Source: Novosphingobium pentaromativorans US6-1
Lineage (GTDB): Bacteria; Pseudomonadota; Alphaproteobacteria; Sphingomonadales; Sphingomonadaceae
Assembly: GCF_000767465.1 (NCBI RefSeq)
Contig: NZ_CP009291.1
Coordinates: forward strand, 806,001-870,000
DNA length: 64,000 nt
Direction of reading: 5' to 3'
In this document: positions 8,660-17,786 of the stretch, piece by piece
How positions within the stretch are numbered: position 1 is the stretch's first letter
Layout of the letters: the number at the start of each line of letters is the position of its first letter
Program-made: the position numbers and the translations under genes
Notes under the pieces: generated by a model
Told to the model about the DNA's origin: nothing
Seen by the model: only the letters and a program-made list of their open reading frames with translations
The model's database searches: none

Positions 8660-9376
8660 ATGCGACCTTCCGGCCGTGCGCCCGACGAAATGCGCGCTAT
8701 CGACATCCAGACCGGTTTCACCAAGCATGCCGAAGGCTCGGTGCTGATCTCCTTCGGCGATACCCGCGTGCTCGTCACCGCCTCGGTCGAGGAAAGGGTT
8801 CCCCCGTTCCTGCGCGGCAAGGGCGAAGGCTGGGTCACGGCAGAGTACTCGATGCTCCCGCGCGCCACGCACACGCGCGGTTCTCGCGAAGCGGCCAAGG
8901 GCAAGCAGTCGGGCCGCACACAGGAAATCCAGCGCCTGATCGGCCGCAGCCTGCGCTCGGTCGTCGACATGAAGAAGCTGGGCGAACGCCAGATCGTCCT
9001 CGACTGCGACGTCCTGCAGGCCGATGGCGGCACCCGCACGGCTTCGATCTCTGGCGCCTGGGTCGCCCTGCGCCTGGCCGTCGACAAGCTGATGGCCGAG
9101 GGCAAGATCCTCCAGGACCCGATCGAAGCGCGCGTTGCCGCGATTTCCTGCGGCATCTGCGAGGGCACCCCGGTTCTCGACCTCGACTACATCGAAGACA
9201 GCTCGGCCGGTGCCGATGCCAATTTCGTGCTGATCGAGGGTGGCAAGATCGCCGAGGCTCAGGCCACCGCGGAAGGCGATACCTATGACGAGGAAGGCCT
9301 GCTGCGCCTCCTGCGCCTTGCCCGCATTGGCTGCGAACGCATCTTCGCCGCTCAGGCCAAGGCGGTAGGGCGCTAA
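8660..9376 (+). CDS. rph: Ribonuclease PH
   Basis: Phosphorolytic 3'-5' exoribonuclease that trims tRNA 3' ends. 238 aa, full family length. Visible family features are the N-terminal [26 protein letters not shown], the basic patch around [27 protein letters not shown], and the phosphate-binding region [20 protein letters not shown] 8660 has an AGGA about 8 bases upstream. It is divergent from hrcA across an 82-base gap, a pairing common in alphaproteobacteria, and heads rph-rdgB-hemW-xerC. Confidence 0.97.
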   Translation: MRPSGRAPDEMRAIDIQTGFTKHAEGSVLISFGDTRVLVTASVEERVPPFLRGKGEGWVTAEYSMLPRATHTRGSREAAKGKQSGRTQEIQRLIGRSLRSVVDMKKLGERQIVLDCDVLQADGGTRTASISGAWVALRLAVDKLMAEGKILQDPIEARVAAISCGICEGTPVLDLDYIEDSSAGADANFVLIEGGKIAEAQATAEGDTYDEEGLLRLLRLARIGCERIFAAQAKAVGR

Positions 9377-9504
9377 GGCTTCGTCTGGAGTGGCCGTCGC
9401 CTCCGCGCAGTCGGGCCCCGCTTTCCTTCAGGCCAGACCGAAGGGAGCGGGAACCCGTCATGGGCCGGAGGTGACGGGAAACATGGTGCCGACAGGATAG
9501 TGAC

Positions 9505-10134
9505 ATGACCCGAAAGCTCGACAGCAAACGCCTCGTCATTGCCACGCACAATGCGGGCAAGCTGAAGGAAATCGGCGCGCTGCTGGCGCCTTACGGCATG
9601 GAATGCCTCTCGGCAGGACAACTGGGCCTGCCCGAACCGGCCGAAACCGGAAAGACCTTCATCGAGAATGCGCTGATCAAGGCACGGGCCGCGGCGCAGG
9701 CCTCGCAGCTTCCTGCGCTTGCCGATGACAGCGGGCTTTCGGTGGCGGCATTGGGCGGACGCCCCGGGGTCTACACCGCCGACTGGGCCGAGCGTCAGTG
9801 GTTCGAAGGAGAACCCGGGCGCGACTGGTACATGGCGATGGGCAAGGTCGAGGGCCTGCTGTGCGAGCAGGGTCCCGAAGTCGATCGCTCCTGCTGGTTC
9901 AGCTGCGTGCTCGCCATCGCCTGGCCCGACGGTGACAGCGTGGTCTACGAGGGTCGGGTGAACGGCACTTTTTCGTGGCCGCCGCGCGGAACGATGGGCT
10001 TCGGCTACGACCCGGTCTTCGTGCCGAACGGCCGCGACACGACCTTCGCGCAGCTCGACCCCGAGGAAAAGCACAAGATCAGCCACCGCGCCGATGCTTT
10101 CGCCAAGCTGGTCGCGGAGCAGTTCGGCGGCTAA
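9505..10134 (+). CDS. rdgB: dITP/XTP pyrophosphatase (RdgB/HAM1)
   Basis: Cleans non-canonical purine nucleotides (dITP, XTP) from the pool by hydrolysing them to monophosphate. 209 aa with the substrate motif ATHNAGKLKE (T/SxxNxxK) at the N-terminus, FIENALIKARAAA, the metal/catalytic ADDSGLSV, and MGFGYDPVF plus SHRADAF at the C-terminus. ATG at 9505 directly precedes the conserved start. It follows rph after 128 bases in which no other feature was found, and precedes hemW by 9 bases, so these are probably co-transcribed. Confidence 0.97.
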   Translation: MTRKLDSKRLVIATHNAGKLKEIGALLAPYGMECLSAGQLGLPEPAETGKTFIENALIKARAAAQASQLPALADDSGLSVAALGGRPGVYTADWAERQWFEGEPGRDWYMAMGKVEGLLCEQGPEVDRSCWFSCVLAIAWPDGDSVVYEGRVNGTFSWPPRGTMGFGYDPVFVPNGRDTTFAQLDPEEKHKISHRADAFAKLVAEQFGG

Positions 10135-10143
10135 CATCGGCTG

Positions 10144-11295
10144 ATGGCCCGCGCGCTCTACATCCACTGGCCGTTCTGCCTCGCAAAATGTCCTTATTGC
10201 GACTTCAACAGCCATGTCCGCGAACGCGTCGACCACCAGCACTGGCAGGACGCGCTGCTTGCAGACATGCGCCACGAACATGCGCTGGCGGGCGGAGAGC
10301 CTCTCGATTCGATCTTCTTCGGCGGCGGCACGCCCTCGCTCATGCCGCCGGCGCTGGTCGCAAGGCTGCTTGAGGAAGCCGAGCGGCTCTGGGGCTTTGC
10401 ACCGGGCATCGAGATCACGCTGGAGGGCAATCCGTCCTCGGTGGAAGCGGCCAACTACGCGGCACTGGCCTCGGCCGGGGTAAACCGGGTGTCGCTCGGG
10501 CTGCAGGCGCTCGACGATGAGACACTGCGCTTCCTCGGCCGACTCCACGATGCACGCGAAGGGCTGGACGCGCTGGAAGTCGCGCAGCGCCGGTTCGACC
10601 GGGTGTCCTTCGACCTCATCTATGCCCGCCCCGGACAGAACGTCGAGCAATGGCAGGCTGAACTGCAGCGCGCCCTGTCGTTCGGCACCGGCCATCTCTC
10701 GCTCTACCAGCTCACCATCGAGCCCGGCACGCGTTTTGCCACGATGGTGCGCCAGCACACGTTCGAACCGCTCGACGAGGATGCCTGCGCCGACATGTTC
10801 GCGCTGACCCGCGAGTTGACCGCCGGCGCCGGACTTCCCGCCTACGAGATCAGCAACCACGCCCGCCCCGGCGAAGAGAGCCGTCACAACCTCACCTACT
10901 GGCGTTACGGCGACTATTGCGGGATCGGTCCCGGCGCCCACGGGCGGCGCGGCGGCATGGCAACGGTGCGGCATCGCAAGCCGGAGAACTGGCTCGCAGC
11001 GATCGCCGAACAGGGCCACGGCACCAGCGAAGAACGTCCGCTCGGGCAAAGGGAACAGGCTTCCGAAGCCATGCTGATGGGCCTGCGCCTGCGCGAAGGT
11101 GTGGATCTTGAGGTCATGGCGTCACGCTTTGCCCTGCCCCAGGAAGCGCTTTGCAATGCAGACAAGGCTGCCTTCTACGAAGGTCAGGGCCTCGTCTGGC
11201 GGCAGGACTCGCGGCTTGGTGTCGCCGAAAACGGTATGCCATTGCTCGATGCCTTGCTCGGCGAACTGGTGCCCGAAGAACTCGTCGAACCGTGA
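10144..11295 (+). CDS. hemW: Heme chaperone HemW (radical SAM)
   Basis: Radical-SAM-fold protein that inserts heme into respiratory enzymes; often mislabelled oxygen-independent coproporphyrinogen oxidase. 383 aa. The 4Fe-4S motif CxxxCxxC is at Cys12, Cys16 and Cys19 (CLAKCPYC), followed by GGGTPS. The HNLTYW motif (HNxxYW), which marks HemW rather than true HemN, is present around residue 250. Its TGA overlaps the GTG of the next gene (GTGA), indicating translational coupling. Confidence 0.92.
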   Translation: MARALYIHWPFCLAKCPYCDFNSHVRERVDHQHWQDALLADMRHEHALAGGEPLDSIFFGGGTPSLMPPALVARLLEEAERLWGFAPGIEITLEGNPSSVEAANYAALASAGVNRVSLGLQALDDETLRFLGRLHDAREGLDALEVAQRRFDRVSFDLIYARPGQNVEQWQAELQRALSFGTGHLSLYQLTIEPGTRFATMVRQHTFEPLDEDACADMFALTRELTAGAGLPAYEISNHARPGEESRHNLTYWRYGDYCGIGPGAHGRRGGMATVRHRKPENWLAAIAEQGHGTSEERPLGQREQASEAMLMGLRLREGVDLEVMASRFALPQEALCNADKAAFYEGQGLVWRQDSRLGVAENGMPLLDALLGELVPEELVEP

Positions 11296-12203
11296 CGGCC
11301 AAGGCGGACCTCCTCGAAGCCTGGGGCACCCATCTTGCACAGGGACGCAGGCGCAGTCCGCACACCGTCCGCGCCTATGTCGCCACGGCTTCGCGCCTGC
11401 TCGACACGCTTGGCGAAACCGACTGGCCGCAACTGGCCAGCCTCGATGCCGCGGCCTTGCGCCGCCAACTGGCAGCCCGGCGACAGGAGGGGATCGGCAA
11501 TGTTTCAGCCGCGCGCGAGCTTTCGGCGCTCAAGGCCTTCCTGATCTTTGCCCGCGAAAAAGCCGGCATGACCGACGCGATGCCTCCGCGCCTGCGCGGA
11601 CCACGCATCAAGAAGGGCATTCCGCGTCCGGTTACGCCGGACGAAGCGGTCAATCTCGCCGTGGCCGTCGATGAAGACGCGCGGGAGGAATGGATCGGCG
11701 CGCGCGACCGGGCGGTCCTGCTCCTGCTCTACGGAGCCGGGATGCGCATTGCCGAGGCCCTGTCCCTGACGGCTTCGGTCCTTCCGCTAAGGGATACGCT
11801 GGTCGTCACCGGCAAGGGTGCAAAGCAGCGGGTCGTGCCCCTGCTCCCGATCATTCGAGATGCGGTGGACGACTATGTCGCCAAGTGCCCGTGGCCCGTC
11901 ACGCACGAGAACGACCGGAAGGATCCCCTGTTCAGGGGGGCGAAGGGAGGTCCCCTGTCGCAAGGCATGGTGCAGAAGGCCGTAGCCCGCGCCCGCGTCA
12001 GCCTGGGATTGCCGCCGAGCGCGACGCCGCACGCCTTGCGCCACAGCTTCGCGACGCACCTGCTCGGGGCCGGGGCGGACCTGCGTTCGCTGCAGGAACT
12101 CCTGGGTCACGCTAGCCTCGGCTCGACGCAGATCTACACCAGGGTCGATGCAGCGACCCTGCTAGACGTCTATCGCAACGCCCATCCGCGCGAACGGGAG
12201 TAG
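11292..12203 (+). CDS. xerC: Tyrosine recombinase XerC/XerD family
   Basis: 303-aa tyrosine recombinase of the size used for chromosome dimer resolution at dif. An N-terminal SAM-like core-binding domain (SPHTVRAYVATASRLLDTL) precedes the catalytic domain with Arg in GAGMRIAEAL, HALRHSFATHLL (HxxR), LGHASLGSTQIYTRV (His and the Tyr nucleophile). The GTG start at 11292 overlaps hemW; earlier in-frame codons lie inside hemW. The housekeeping context and the absence of att repeats argue against a phage integrase. Whether it is XerC or XerD cannot be decided from this window alone. Confidence 0.88.
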   Translation: MTAKADLLEAWGTHLAQGRRRSPHTVRAYVATASRLLDTLGETDWPQLASLDAAALRRQLAARRQEGIGNVSAARELSALKAFLIFAREKAGMTDAMPPRLRGPRIKKGIPRPVTPDEAVNLAVAVDEDAREEWIGARDRAVLLLLYGAGMRIAEALSLTASVLPLRDTLVVTGKGAKQRVVPLLPIIRDAVDDYVAKCPWPVTHENDRKDPLFRGAKGGPLSQGMVQKAVARARVSLGLPPSATPHALRHSFATHLLGAGADLRSLQELLGHASLGSTQIYTRVDAATLLDVYRNAHPRERE

Positions 12204-12227
12204 TCCGGGCGGGCTTCCCGCAGGAGC

Positions 12228-13214
12228 TTACATCGCCGCGTGACGGCGCTCGATCGCCTCCCAGATCAACGCCGAGGTGTCGGTACCGTTAAATCGGTCG
12301 ATTGCGACGATCCCGGTCGGCGAGGTCACGTTGATCTCGGTCAGCCACTTGCCGCCGATGACATCGATACCGACGAAAACGAGGCCGCGCGCCTTGAGTT
12401 CCGGTGCAAGCGCCGCGCAGATTTCCTCTTCGGTCGGGCTCAGGGTGGTCGCTTCGGCCGAGCCGCCCACCGCGAGGTTCGAGCGGAACTCCCCTTCGCC
12501 GGGCTTGCGGTTGATCGCGCCCGCAAACTCGCCGTCGACAAGGACGATGCGCTTGTCGCCTTCGGAAACATCGGGAAGGAACGGCTGCACCATGAACGGC
12601 TCGACCCAGGCATTCTGGAACATCTCGACCAGGGCGCCCAGGTTGCTCCCGTCGGCCGGGACCCGGAACACCGCCTTGCCGCCATTGCCGTGCAGCGGCT
12701 TGACCACGAGGTCGCCGCCAAGACCGGAAGCGACCTGCCGCTGCTGGAACAGGCGTACGTCCTCGATGCGGCGGGCAATGAAAGTCGGCGGCATGAAGCG
12801 CGCGTAGTCCAGAACGAAGACCTTCTCCGGCGCATTGCGGACCGAAGCGGGATCGTTGACGACGAGCGTTCGGCCTTCAAGCCGCTCAAGCAAGTGCGTC
12901 GCCGTGATATAGCCGAGGTCGAACGGGGGATCCTGCCGCATCAGCACGACATCGATGTCCGCGACGAGATCGATCAGGCGGTACTCACCGAGCGTATAAT
13001 GCGCACCTTCGACGCGCTGCACCGTCACCGGCGCGCCCCAACAGGTCAACCTTCCGGCGGCACCTTCGGATGCGTCGTAAGCCAGTGTGCGCACATCGTA
13101 ATGATAAAGCGTGTGGCCGCGGTCCTGCGCAGAGAGCATCAGGGCGAAGGAAGAGTCGCCTGCAATGTTGATGCTTTCGATCGGGTCCATCTGAACGGCG
13201 ATGCGTAACGTCAT
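12228..13214 (-). CDS. gshB: Glutathione synthetase
   Basis: ATP-dependent ligation of gamma-glutamylcysteine and glycine, the last step of glutathione synthesis. 328 aa with the N-terminal MDPIESINIAGDSSFALML, ATP-grasp fold signatures (VKPLHGNGGKAVFRV, EPFMVQPFLPD) and the C-terminal INVTSPTGIVAIDRF. Last gene of the minus-strand series rsmI-yraN-gshB, 93 bases after yraN. It converges with xerC. Confidence 0.97.
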   Translation of the reverse strand: MTLRIAVQMDPIESINIAGDSSFALMLSAQDRGHTLYHYDVRTLAYDASEGAAGRLTCWGAPVTVQRVEGAHYTLGEYRLIDLVADIDVVLMRQDPPFDLGYITATHLLERLEGRTLVVNDPASVRNAPEKVFVLDYARFMPPTFIARRIEDVRLFQQRQVASGLGGDLVVKPLHGNGGKAVFRVPADGSNLGALVEMFQNAWVEPFMVQPFLPDVSEGDKRIVLVDGEFAGAINRKPGEGEFRSNLAVGGSAEATTLSPTEEEICAALAPELKARGLVFVGIDVIGGKWLTEINVTSPTGIVAIDRFNGTDTSALIWEAIERRHAAM

Positions 13215-13307
13215 GGAAAATCGGGTCCTTGGGTTGCTGCCGTGGTCCGCTTAATCCCAAATTCGCCCGCGTGCGACCTGTTTCCGGTTCCACGCCGCAA
13301 ATCAGAA

Positions 13308-13667
13308 CTACCGCCCGGGTTGCCAGGCATTGACGATCCGGCGAGGCCATGTGCGCGGTGCCATGAGCAGAACGTCGATGCGGATATCGTCGCCGTCTCT
13401 GGCGAAGCGCGGGGCCAATGCTTGCGCGCTTGCGGCCACGCGGCGCAGGCGGTGCGCGTCGATGGCGCTGTCCAGATCCTGCGCCCGGGCGCGCCACTTC
13501 ACCTCGACGAAGCACAGGACCCTTCCCCGACGCGCCACCAGATCGACTTCACCGCGCGGCGTGCGCGCGCGGCTCGCGAGCACCCGCCAGCCCGATAGCC
13601 GCAGGTACCAGGCAGCCAGTGTCTCGCCGCGCCGACCGCGCCGTTCGGCCCGGGCCCTGCGGTTCAT
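13308..13667 (-). CDS. yraN: UPF0102 (YraN) endonuclease-like protein
   Basis: 119-aa UPF0102 protein with a PD-(D/E)xK nuclease-like core: ERRGRRGETLAAWYL, then RGEVDLVARRGRVLCFVEVKWR, where D, E and K are the probable catalytic residues. The biochemical role of the family is unclear (a DNA-repair or competence link is suggested). ATG 13667 (MNRRARAERR) is chosen since the longer frame runs into rsmI. It sits 10 bases after rsmI, the same rsmI/LpoA-like/YraN grouping as E. coli yraL-lpoA-yraN. Confidence 0.9.
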   Translation of the reverse strand: MNRRARAERRGRRGETLAAWYLRLSGWRVLASRARTPRGEVDLVARRGRVLCFVEVKWRARAQDLDSAIDAHRLRRVAASAQALAPRFARDGDDIRIDVLLMAPRTWPRRIVNAWQPGR

Positions 13668-13677
13668 CGCGGAACCG

Positions 13678-14517
13678 TCACTTGAGTTCGAGCGCCCGCG
13701 CATAGAGCTCCTTGCGATCCATGCCGGTCGCCTTGGCGACCTTGGCCGCGGCCTGCGATGCCTTGGAATTGGCCAGCTCCGCCAGCAGCATAGCATCGAC
13801 ATCGACTTCGCCGACGGGATCGTCCGATGGCGGCGCGATCATGAGGACGATCTCTCCCTTGGGCGGATGCGCGGCGTAATGGGCAATGATGTCCTCGGGC
13901 GTGCCGGTCCTGCATTCCTCGAACTTCTTGGTCAGCTCGCGCGCCACGGCGACTTCGCGGCCCGGCAGGGTGGCGGCGATGGCCTGGAGAGAGGCTTCGA
14001 GCCGCGGCGCGGTCTCGTAGAAGATCAGGGTGGCGGGAACGCCCGACAGTTCCTGCAGCACGCTTTCGCGCGCCCTGGCCTTGTTCGGCAGGAACCCGGC
14101 GAAAAGGAAGCGATCGTTGGCAAGGCCCGACAGGGTCATGCCGACAATCGCCGCATTGGGCCCGGGCAGGCTGGTAACGGCAATCCCCCGCTCACGGGCC
14201 GTGCGCACGAGACGATAGCCCGGGTCGGATATCAGCGGCGTTCCGGCATCGCTGACAAGCGCGACCGGCTCTGCCTCCATCAGGGCCAGGAGCCGCTCGC
14301 GATCCCCCTCCCCGGCGTGGTCGTCATAGCGGATCATCCGCTTCTTTATTCCAAGGTGATGCAGCAATTTACCCGTTACCCGGGTATCCTCGCAGGCGAC
14401 GGCACCGACTCCCCGCAATACCTCGATTGCACGGAGCGTTATGTCGCTCAGGTTGCCAATGGGGGTTGCCACTATATAGAGGCCCGGCGAAAGACTGTGT
14501 TCCATCGCGAGACTCAT
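13678..14517 (-). CDS. rsmI: 16S rRNA (cytidine1402-2'-O)-methyltransferase RsmI
   Basis: SAM-dependent ribose methylation of C1402 in the ribosomal P site. 279 aa with PGLYIVATPIGNLSDITLRA at the N-terminus, VACEDTRVTGKLL, ALVSDAGTPLISDPG and FLPNKARAR, all typical of the SAM-binding tetrapyrrole-methylase fold. ATG 14517 (MSLAMEHS) and ATG 14505 (MEHS) are both possible; neither has a strong ribosome site. It is divergent from the LpoA-like gene, whose start is only 28 bases away. Confidence 0.95.
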   Translation of the reverse strand: MSLAMEHSLSPGLYIVATPIGNLSDITLRAIEVLRGVGAVACEDTRVTGKLLHHLGIKKRMIRYDDHAGEGDRERLLALMEAEPVALVSDAGTPLISDPGYRLVRTARERGIAVTSLPGPNAAIVGMTLSGLANDRFLFAGFLPNKARARESVLQELSGVPATLIFYETAPRLEASLQAIAATLPGREVAVARELTKKFEECRTGTPEDIIAHYAAHPPKGEIVLMIAPPSDDPVGEVDVDAMLLAELANSKASQAAAKVAKATGMDRKELYARALELK

Positions 14518-14545
14518 GGCCCAAGGACTACGGGAGCGGCAAGCA

Positions 14546-15703
14546 ATGTTCGACAAACGCCTGAACAGGCGCAATCTTCTCGCCGCGGTAGCGATGGCGG
14601 GACTGAGCGCCTGCAGCATCGTTCCCAAGACGACAGCGCCAACGCCCACGCCCACTGCATCGCCCAGCGAAAGCGTGATCCAGGAGGACAACGACCGTCA
14701 TCGGATCGCCCTGCTTGTCCCGATTTCAGGCCCCAACGGCGCTGTCGGCCAGTCGATCGCGAATGCGGCCAACATGGCGCTGCTCGACACCAATGCCGGA
14801 AACCTGCGCGTGACGACTTACGACACGGCCAGCAATCCGGGCGAAGCCGCCAAGCGCGCCGTCGCCGATGGCAACCGGCTGATTCTCGGGCCGCTGCTGT
14901 CTGACAACATCCCGGCCGTCGCCAACTTCGCGCGGCCGGCCAAGGTGCCGCTGATCTCGTTCTCCAATGACGAGGAAGCCGCATCCAAGGATGTTTTCAT
15001 CATGGGCAACCTGCCGGGCCAGTCGGTCGCGCGCACGGTGCGCTATGCCAGTTCGCGCGGCATCACCAGCTTTGCCGCCCTGATCCCGCGGGGCGAATAT
15101 GGCGACCGCGCCAGCACCGCCCTCCTTGCCGCCGTGCGCGATACAGGCGGCGCAGTGATCGCCATGGAGCCCTATGACCGGACCGCTGCGTCGATCTCCT
15201 CCGCCGCCCAGCGCATCCATGCCAAGGACGGCTATGGCGCGCTTTTGATCGCCGATGGCGGCAACATGTCGGCCCGCGCGGCGACGCAGTTCCGGACCGG
15301 AGGAACCAAACCCCAGGTCCGGATCCTCGGCACGGAACTGTGGAGCGGCGAACGCGCCGTCTCGACCACGCCCGCCCTTGCCGGCGCGTGGTTCGCCACC
15401 GTGTCCGACCAGCGCTTCGGCCAGTTCTCCAAGAGCTACCGCACCCGCTTCGGCAGCCAGCCCGCGCGCATCGCCACCCTTGGCTACGACGCGGTCCTGC
15501 TTACCCTTCGCGTCGCGCGCGACTGGAAGGTGGGCAAGCCGTTCCCGACTTCGCAGATGCTGGAGAGCGGCGGCTTCCTCGGTCTCGACGGTCCATTCCG
15601 CTTCACTCGCGGCGGCACCATCGAACGCGCGCTCGAAGTGCGCGAGATCGAAAAGGCCGGCGTCAAGGTCGTCAGCCCCGCGCCCACGCATTTCGGCGAC
15701 TGA
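14546..15703 (+). CDS. LpoA-like lipoprotein / penicillin-binding protein activator
   Basis: 385-aa lipoprotein with a periplasmic-binding-protein (type I, Peripla_BP_6-like) fold. The signal peptide ends in the lipobox LSAC (Cys about residue 23), then a Pro/Thr linker and a core beginning HRIALLVPISGPNGAVGQSI. Related to the C-terminal part of LpoA, the outer-membrane activator of PBP1a in E. coli. Adjacency to rsmI/yraN supports that assignment; function here is inferred. ATG 14546 has GGAG 9 bases upstream; ATG 14516 in the same frame lacks a signal sequence. Confidence 0.8.
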   Translation: MFDKRLNRRNLLAAVAMAGLSACSIVPKTTAPTPTPTASPSESVIQEDNDRHRIALLVPISGPNGAVGQSIANAANMALLDTNAGNLRVTTYDTASNPGEAAKRAVADGNRLILGPLLSDNIPAVANFARPAKVPLISFSNDEEAASKDVFIMGNLPGQSVARTVRYASSRGITSFAALIPRGEYGDRASTALLAAVRDTGGAVIAMEPYDRTAASISSAAQRIHAKDGYGALLIADGGNMSARAATQFRTGGTKPQVRILGTELWSGERAVSTTPALAGAWFATVSDQRFGQFSKSYRTRFGSQPARIATLGYDAVLLTLRVARDWKVGKPFPTSQMLESGGFLGLDGPFRFTRGGTIERALEVREIEKAGVKVVSPAPTHFGD

Positions 15704-15760
15704 GGATAAGAACACGGCCATGCTTGATCGGGGATTTCACTGTCCCGTATAGGATCACGC

Positions 15761-17767
15761 ATGGCCGATGACCTCTTCGACAAGCTGCCGTCTGCGGGCG
15801 GAGAATCCTACGACGGTTCCGCGATCGAAGTTCTGGAGGGTCTCGAACCCGTCCGGCGACGCCCCGGCATGTACATCGGCGGCACCGATGAACGCGCGCT
15901 TCATCACCTCGCGGCCGAAGTCCTCGACAACGCGATGGACGAGGCCGTCGCCGGCCACGCCAACCGCATCGAAGTCCTGCTGGAGGAAGAACCGGGAACG
16001 GCCGGTCGCCTGACGATCACCGACAACGGACGCGGCATCCCGGTCGACGAACACCCTAAGTATCCGGGCAAGTCGGCGCTCGAGGTCATTCTTTCGACCC
16101 TGCACTCGGGCGGCAAGTTCTCCGGCAAGGCCTATGCCACTTCCGGCGGCCTCCACGGTGTCGGCATCTCGGTGGTCAATGCCCTTTCGGTGAAGACACG
16201 CGTCGAAGTGGCCCGCAACAAGGAACTCTTCGCGCAGGAGTTCTCGCGAGGGGCGACGCTCGGCCCGCTGCAGAAGGTCGGCGCCGCGCCCAACCGCCGC
16301 GGCACGTCCGTCACCTTCACACCCGATACCGAGATCTTCGGCGACCAGAAGTTCAAGCCGAACCGCCTGTTCAAGCTGGTTCGTTCCAAGGCCTACCTCT
16401 TCGCCGGGGTCGAGATCCGCTGGAAGTGCTCGCCCTCGCTCGCCAGCGACGACGTTCCGGCCGAAGCGACGTTCCAGTTTCCCGGCGGCCTTGCCGACCA
16501 CCTTGCCGAGCAGATCGGCAGCCGCGAATGCGTGACTGCGCAGTTCTTCTCCGGTTCGCAGGAATTCCCGGAAAACGATCAGGGCCTCGAACTGGGCCGC
16601 GTCGAATGGGCAATCGCCTGGCCGCTCTACTCGGACGGCGCCTATTCCTGGTACTGCAATACCATCCCGACACCCGATGGCGGCACGCACGAGCAGGGCC
16701 TGCGCGCTGCGCTGACCAAGGGCATCCGCGCCTTCGGCGATCTCGTCGGGCAGAAGAAGGCCAAGGACATCACCCCTGACGACATCGTCGTCGGTTCGGA
16801 AACGATGCTCTCGGTCTTCATCCGCGATCCCCAGTTCCAGAGCCAGACGAAGGACCGGCTCACCAGTCCGGAAGCCGCCCGCCTCGTCGAGAACGCGATC
16901 CGCGACCATTTCGACCACTTTCTTTCGGACAACCTCGATCGCGGCAAGGCCCTGCTCGGTGCGGTCATGGAGCGCATGGACGATCGCCTGCGCCGCAAGG
17001 CCGAACGCGACGTCAAGCGCAAGACGGCAACCAATGCCAAGAAGCTGCGCCTGCCCGGCAAGCTCACCGACTGTTCGGGCGAAGGCAATGGCGAGACCGA
17101 GCTGTTCATCGTCGAGGGCGATTCGGCAGGCGGTTCGGCCAAGCAGGCACGTGACCGCAAGACGCAGGCGATCCTGCCGATCCGCGGCAAGATCCTCAAC
17201 GTCGCCAGCGCCACCTCGGACAAGATCCGCGGCAACCAGGAAATCGCCGACCTCAACCTCGCACTCGGCTGCGGGTCGCGCAAGGACTGCAACGCGGACA
17301 ACCTGCGTTACGACCGCATCATCATCATGACCGACGCCGACGTCGACGGCGCGCATATCGCGACGCTGCTGATGACGTTCTTCTTCCAGGAAATGCCGGA
17401 CATCGTGAAGCGCGGCCACCTGTACCTTGCCCAGCCGCCGCTCTATCGCCTGACTGCGGGCTCTACCTCGGCCTATGCCCGTGACGATGCCCACCGCGCC
17501 GAACTCGAAGCGACGAAGTTCAAGGGCAAGAAGGTAGAAGTCGGCCGCTTCAAGGGTCTCGGCGAAATGAACCCGCAGCAGCTGCGCGAGACGACGATGA
17601 GCCCGGATTCCCGCTCGCTCATCCGCATCACCTTACCGCCCGAGTATGAAGACCGGGCCGCGGTAAAGGATCTCGTCGATCGCCTGATGGGCCGCAACCC
17701 CGAGCACCGTTTCCAGTTCATCCAGAACCGCGCCGGCGAAATCGACCGCGACCTGATCGACGCCTGA
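15761..17767 (+). CDS. parE: DNA topoisomerase IV subunit B
   Basis: ATPase subunit that with ParC decatenates replicated chromosomes. 668 aa. GHKL ATPase domain (AAEVLDNAMDEAVAGHA, ITDNGRGIPVDEHP, GGLHGVGISVVNALS), transducer, then TOPRIM (EGDSAGGSAKQARDRKTQAILPIRGK as separate visible motifs, and DADVDGAHI). The C-terminal FKGLGEMNPQQL is diagnostic for GyrB/ParE. The lack of the long GyrB insert and N-terminal extension, and the total length, favour ParE. Confidence 0.95.
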   Translation: MADDLFDKLPSAGGESYDGSAIEVLEGLEPVRRRPGMYIGGTDERALHHLAAEVLDNAMDEAVAGHANRIEVLLEEEPGTAGRLTITDNGRGIPVDEHPKYPGKSALEVILSTLHSGGKFSGKAYATSGGLHGVGISVVNALSVKTRVEVARNKELFAQEFSRGATLGPLQKVGAAPNRRGTSVTFTPDTEIFGDQKFKPNRLFKLVRSKAYLFAGVEIRWKCSPSLASDDVPAEATFQFPGGLADHLAEQIGSRECVTAQFFSGSQEFPENDQGLELGRVEWAIAWPLYSDGAYSWYCNTIPTPDGGTHEQGLRAALTKGIRAFGDLVGQKKAKDITPDDIVVGSETMLSVFIRDPQFQSQTKDRLTSPEAARLVENAIRDHFDHFLSDNLDRGKALLGAVMERMDDRLRRKAERDVKRKTATNAKKLRLPGKLTDCSGEGNGETELFIVEGDSAGGSAKQARDRKTQAILPIRGKILNVASATSDKIRGNQEIADLNLALGCGSRKDCNADNLRYDRIIIMTDADVDGAHIATLLMTFFFQEMPDIVKRGHLYLAQPPLYRLTAGSTSAYARDDAHRAELEATKFKGKKVEVGRFKGLGEMNPQQLRETTMSPDSRSLIRITLPPEYEDRAAVKDLVDRLMGRNPEHRFQFIQNRAGEIDRDLIDA

Positions 17768-17786
17768 TCGTCAGTCTGGCGCAGCC

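Noticed and set aside
5195..8660. CIRCE operator near dnaK or hrcA
   Set aside because: No TTAGCACTC-N9-GAGTGCTAA-like sequence found by eye in these gaps.
9373..11049. 558-aa minus-strand frame over rdgB and hemW
   Set aside because: Shadow of two well-supported genes; no domain recognisable.
11292..12203. Tyrosine recombinase as sign of an integrated element
   Set aside because: Size and sequence fit chromosomal XerC/D, start overlaps hemW, flanking genes are housekeeping and no att repeats are seen.
15755..17494. 579-aa minus-strand frame over parE
   Set aside because: Shadow of parE.
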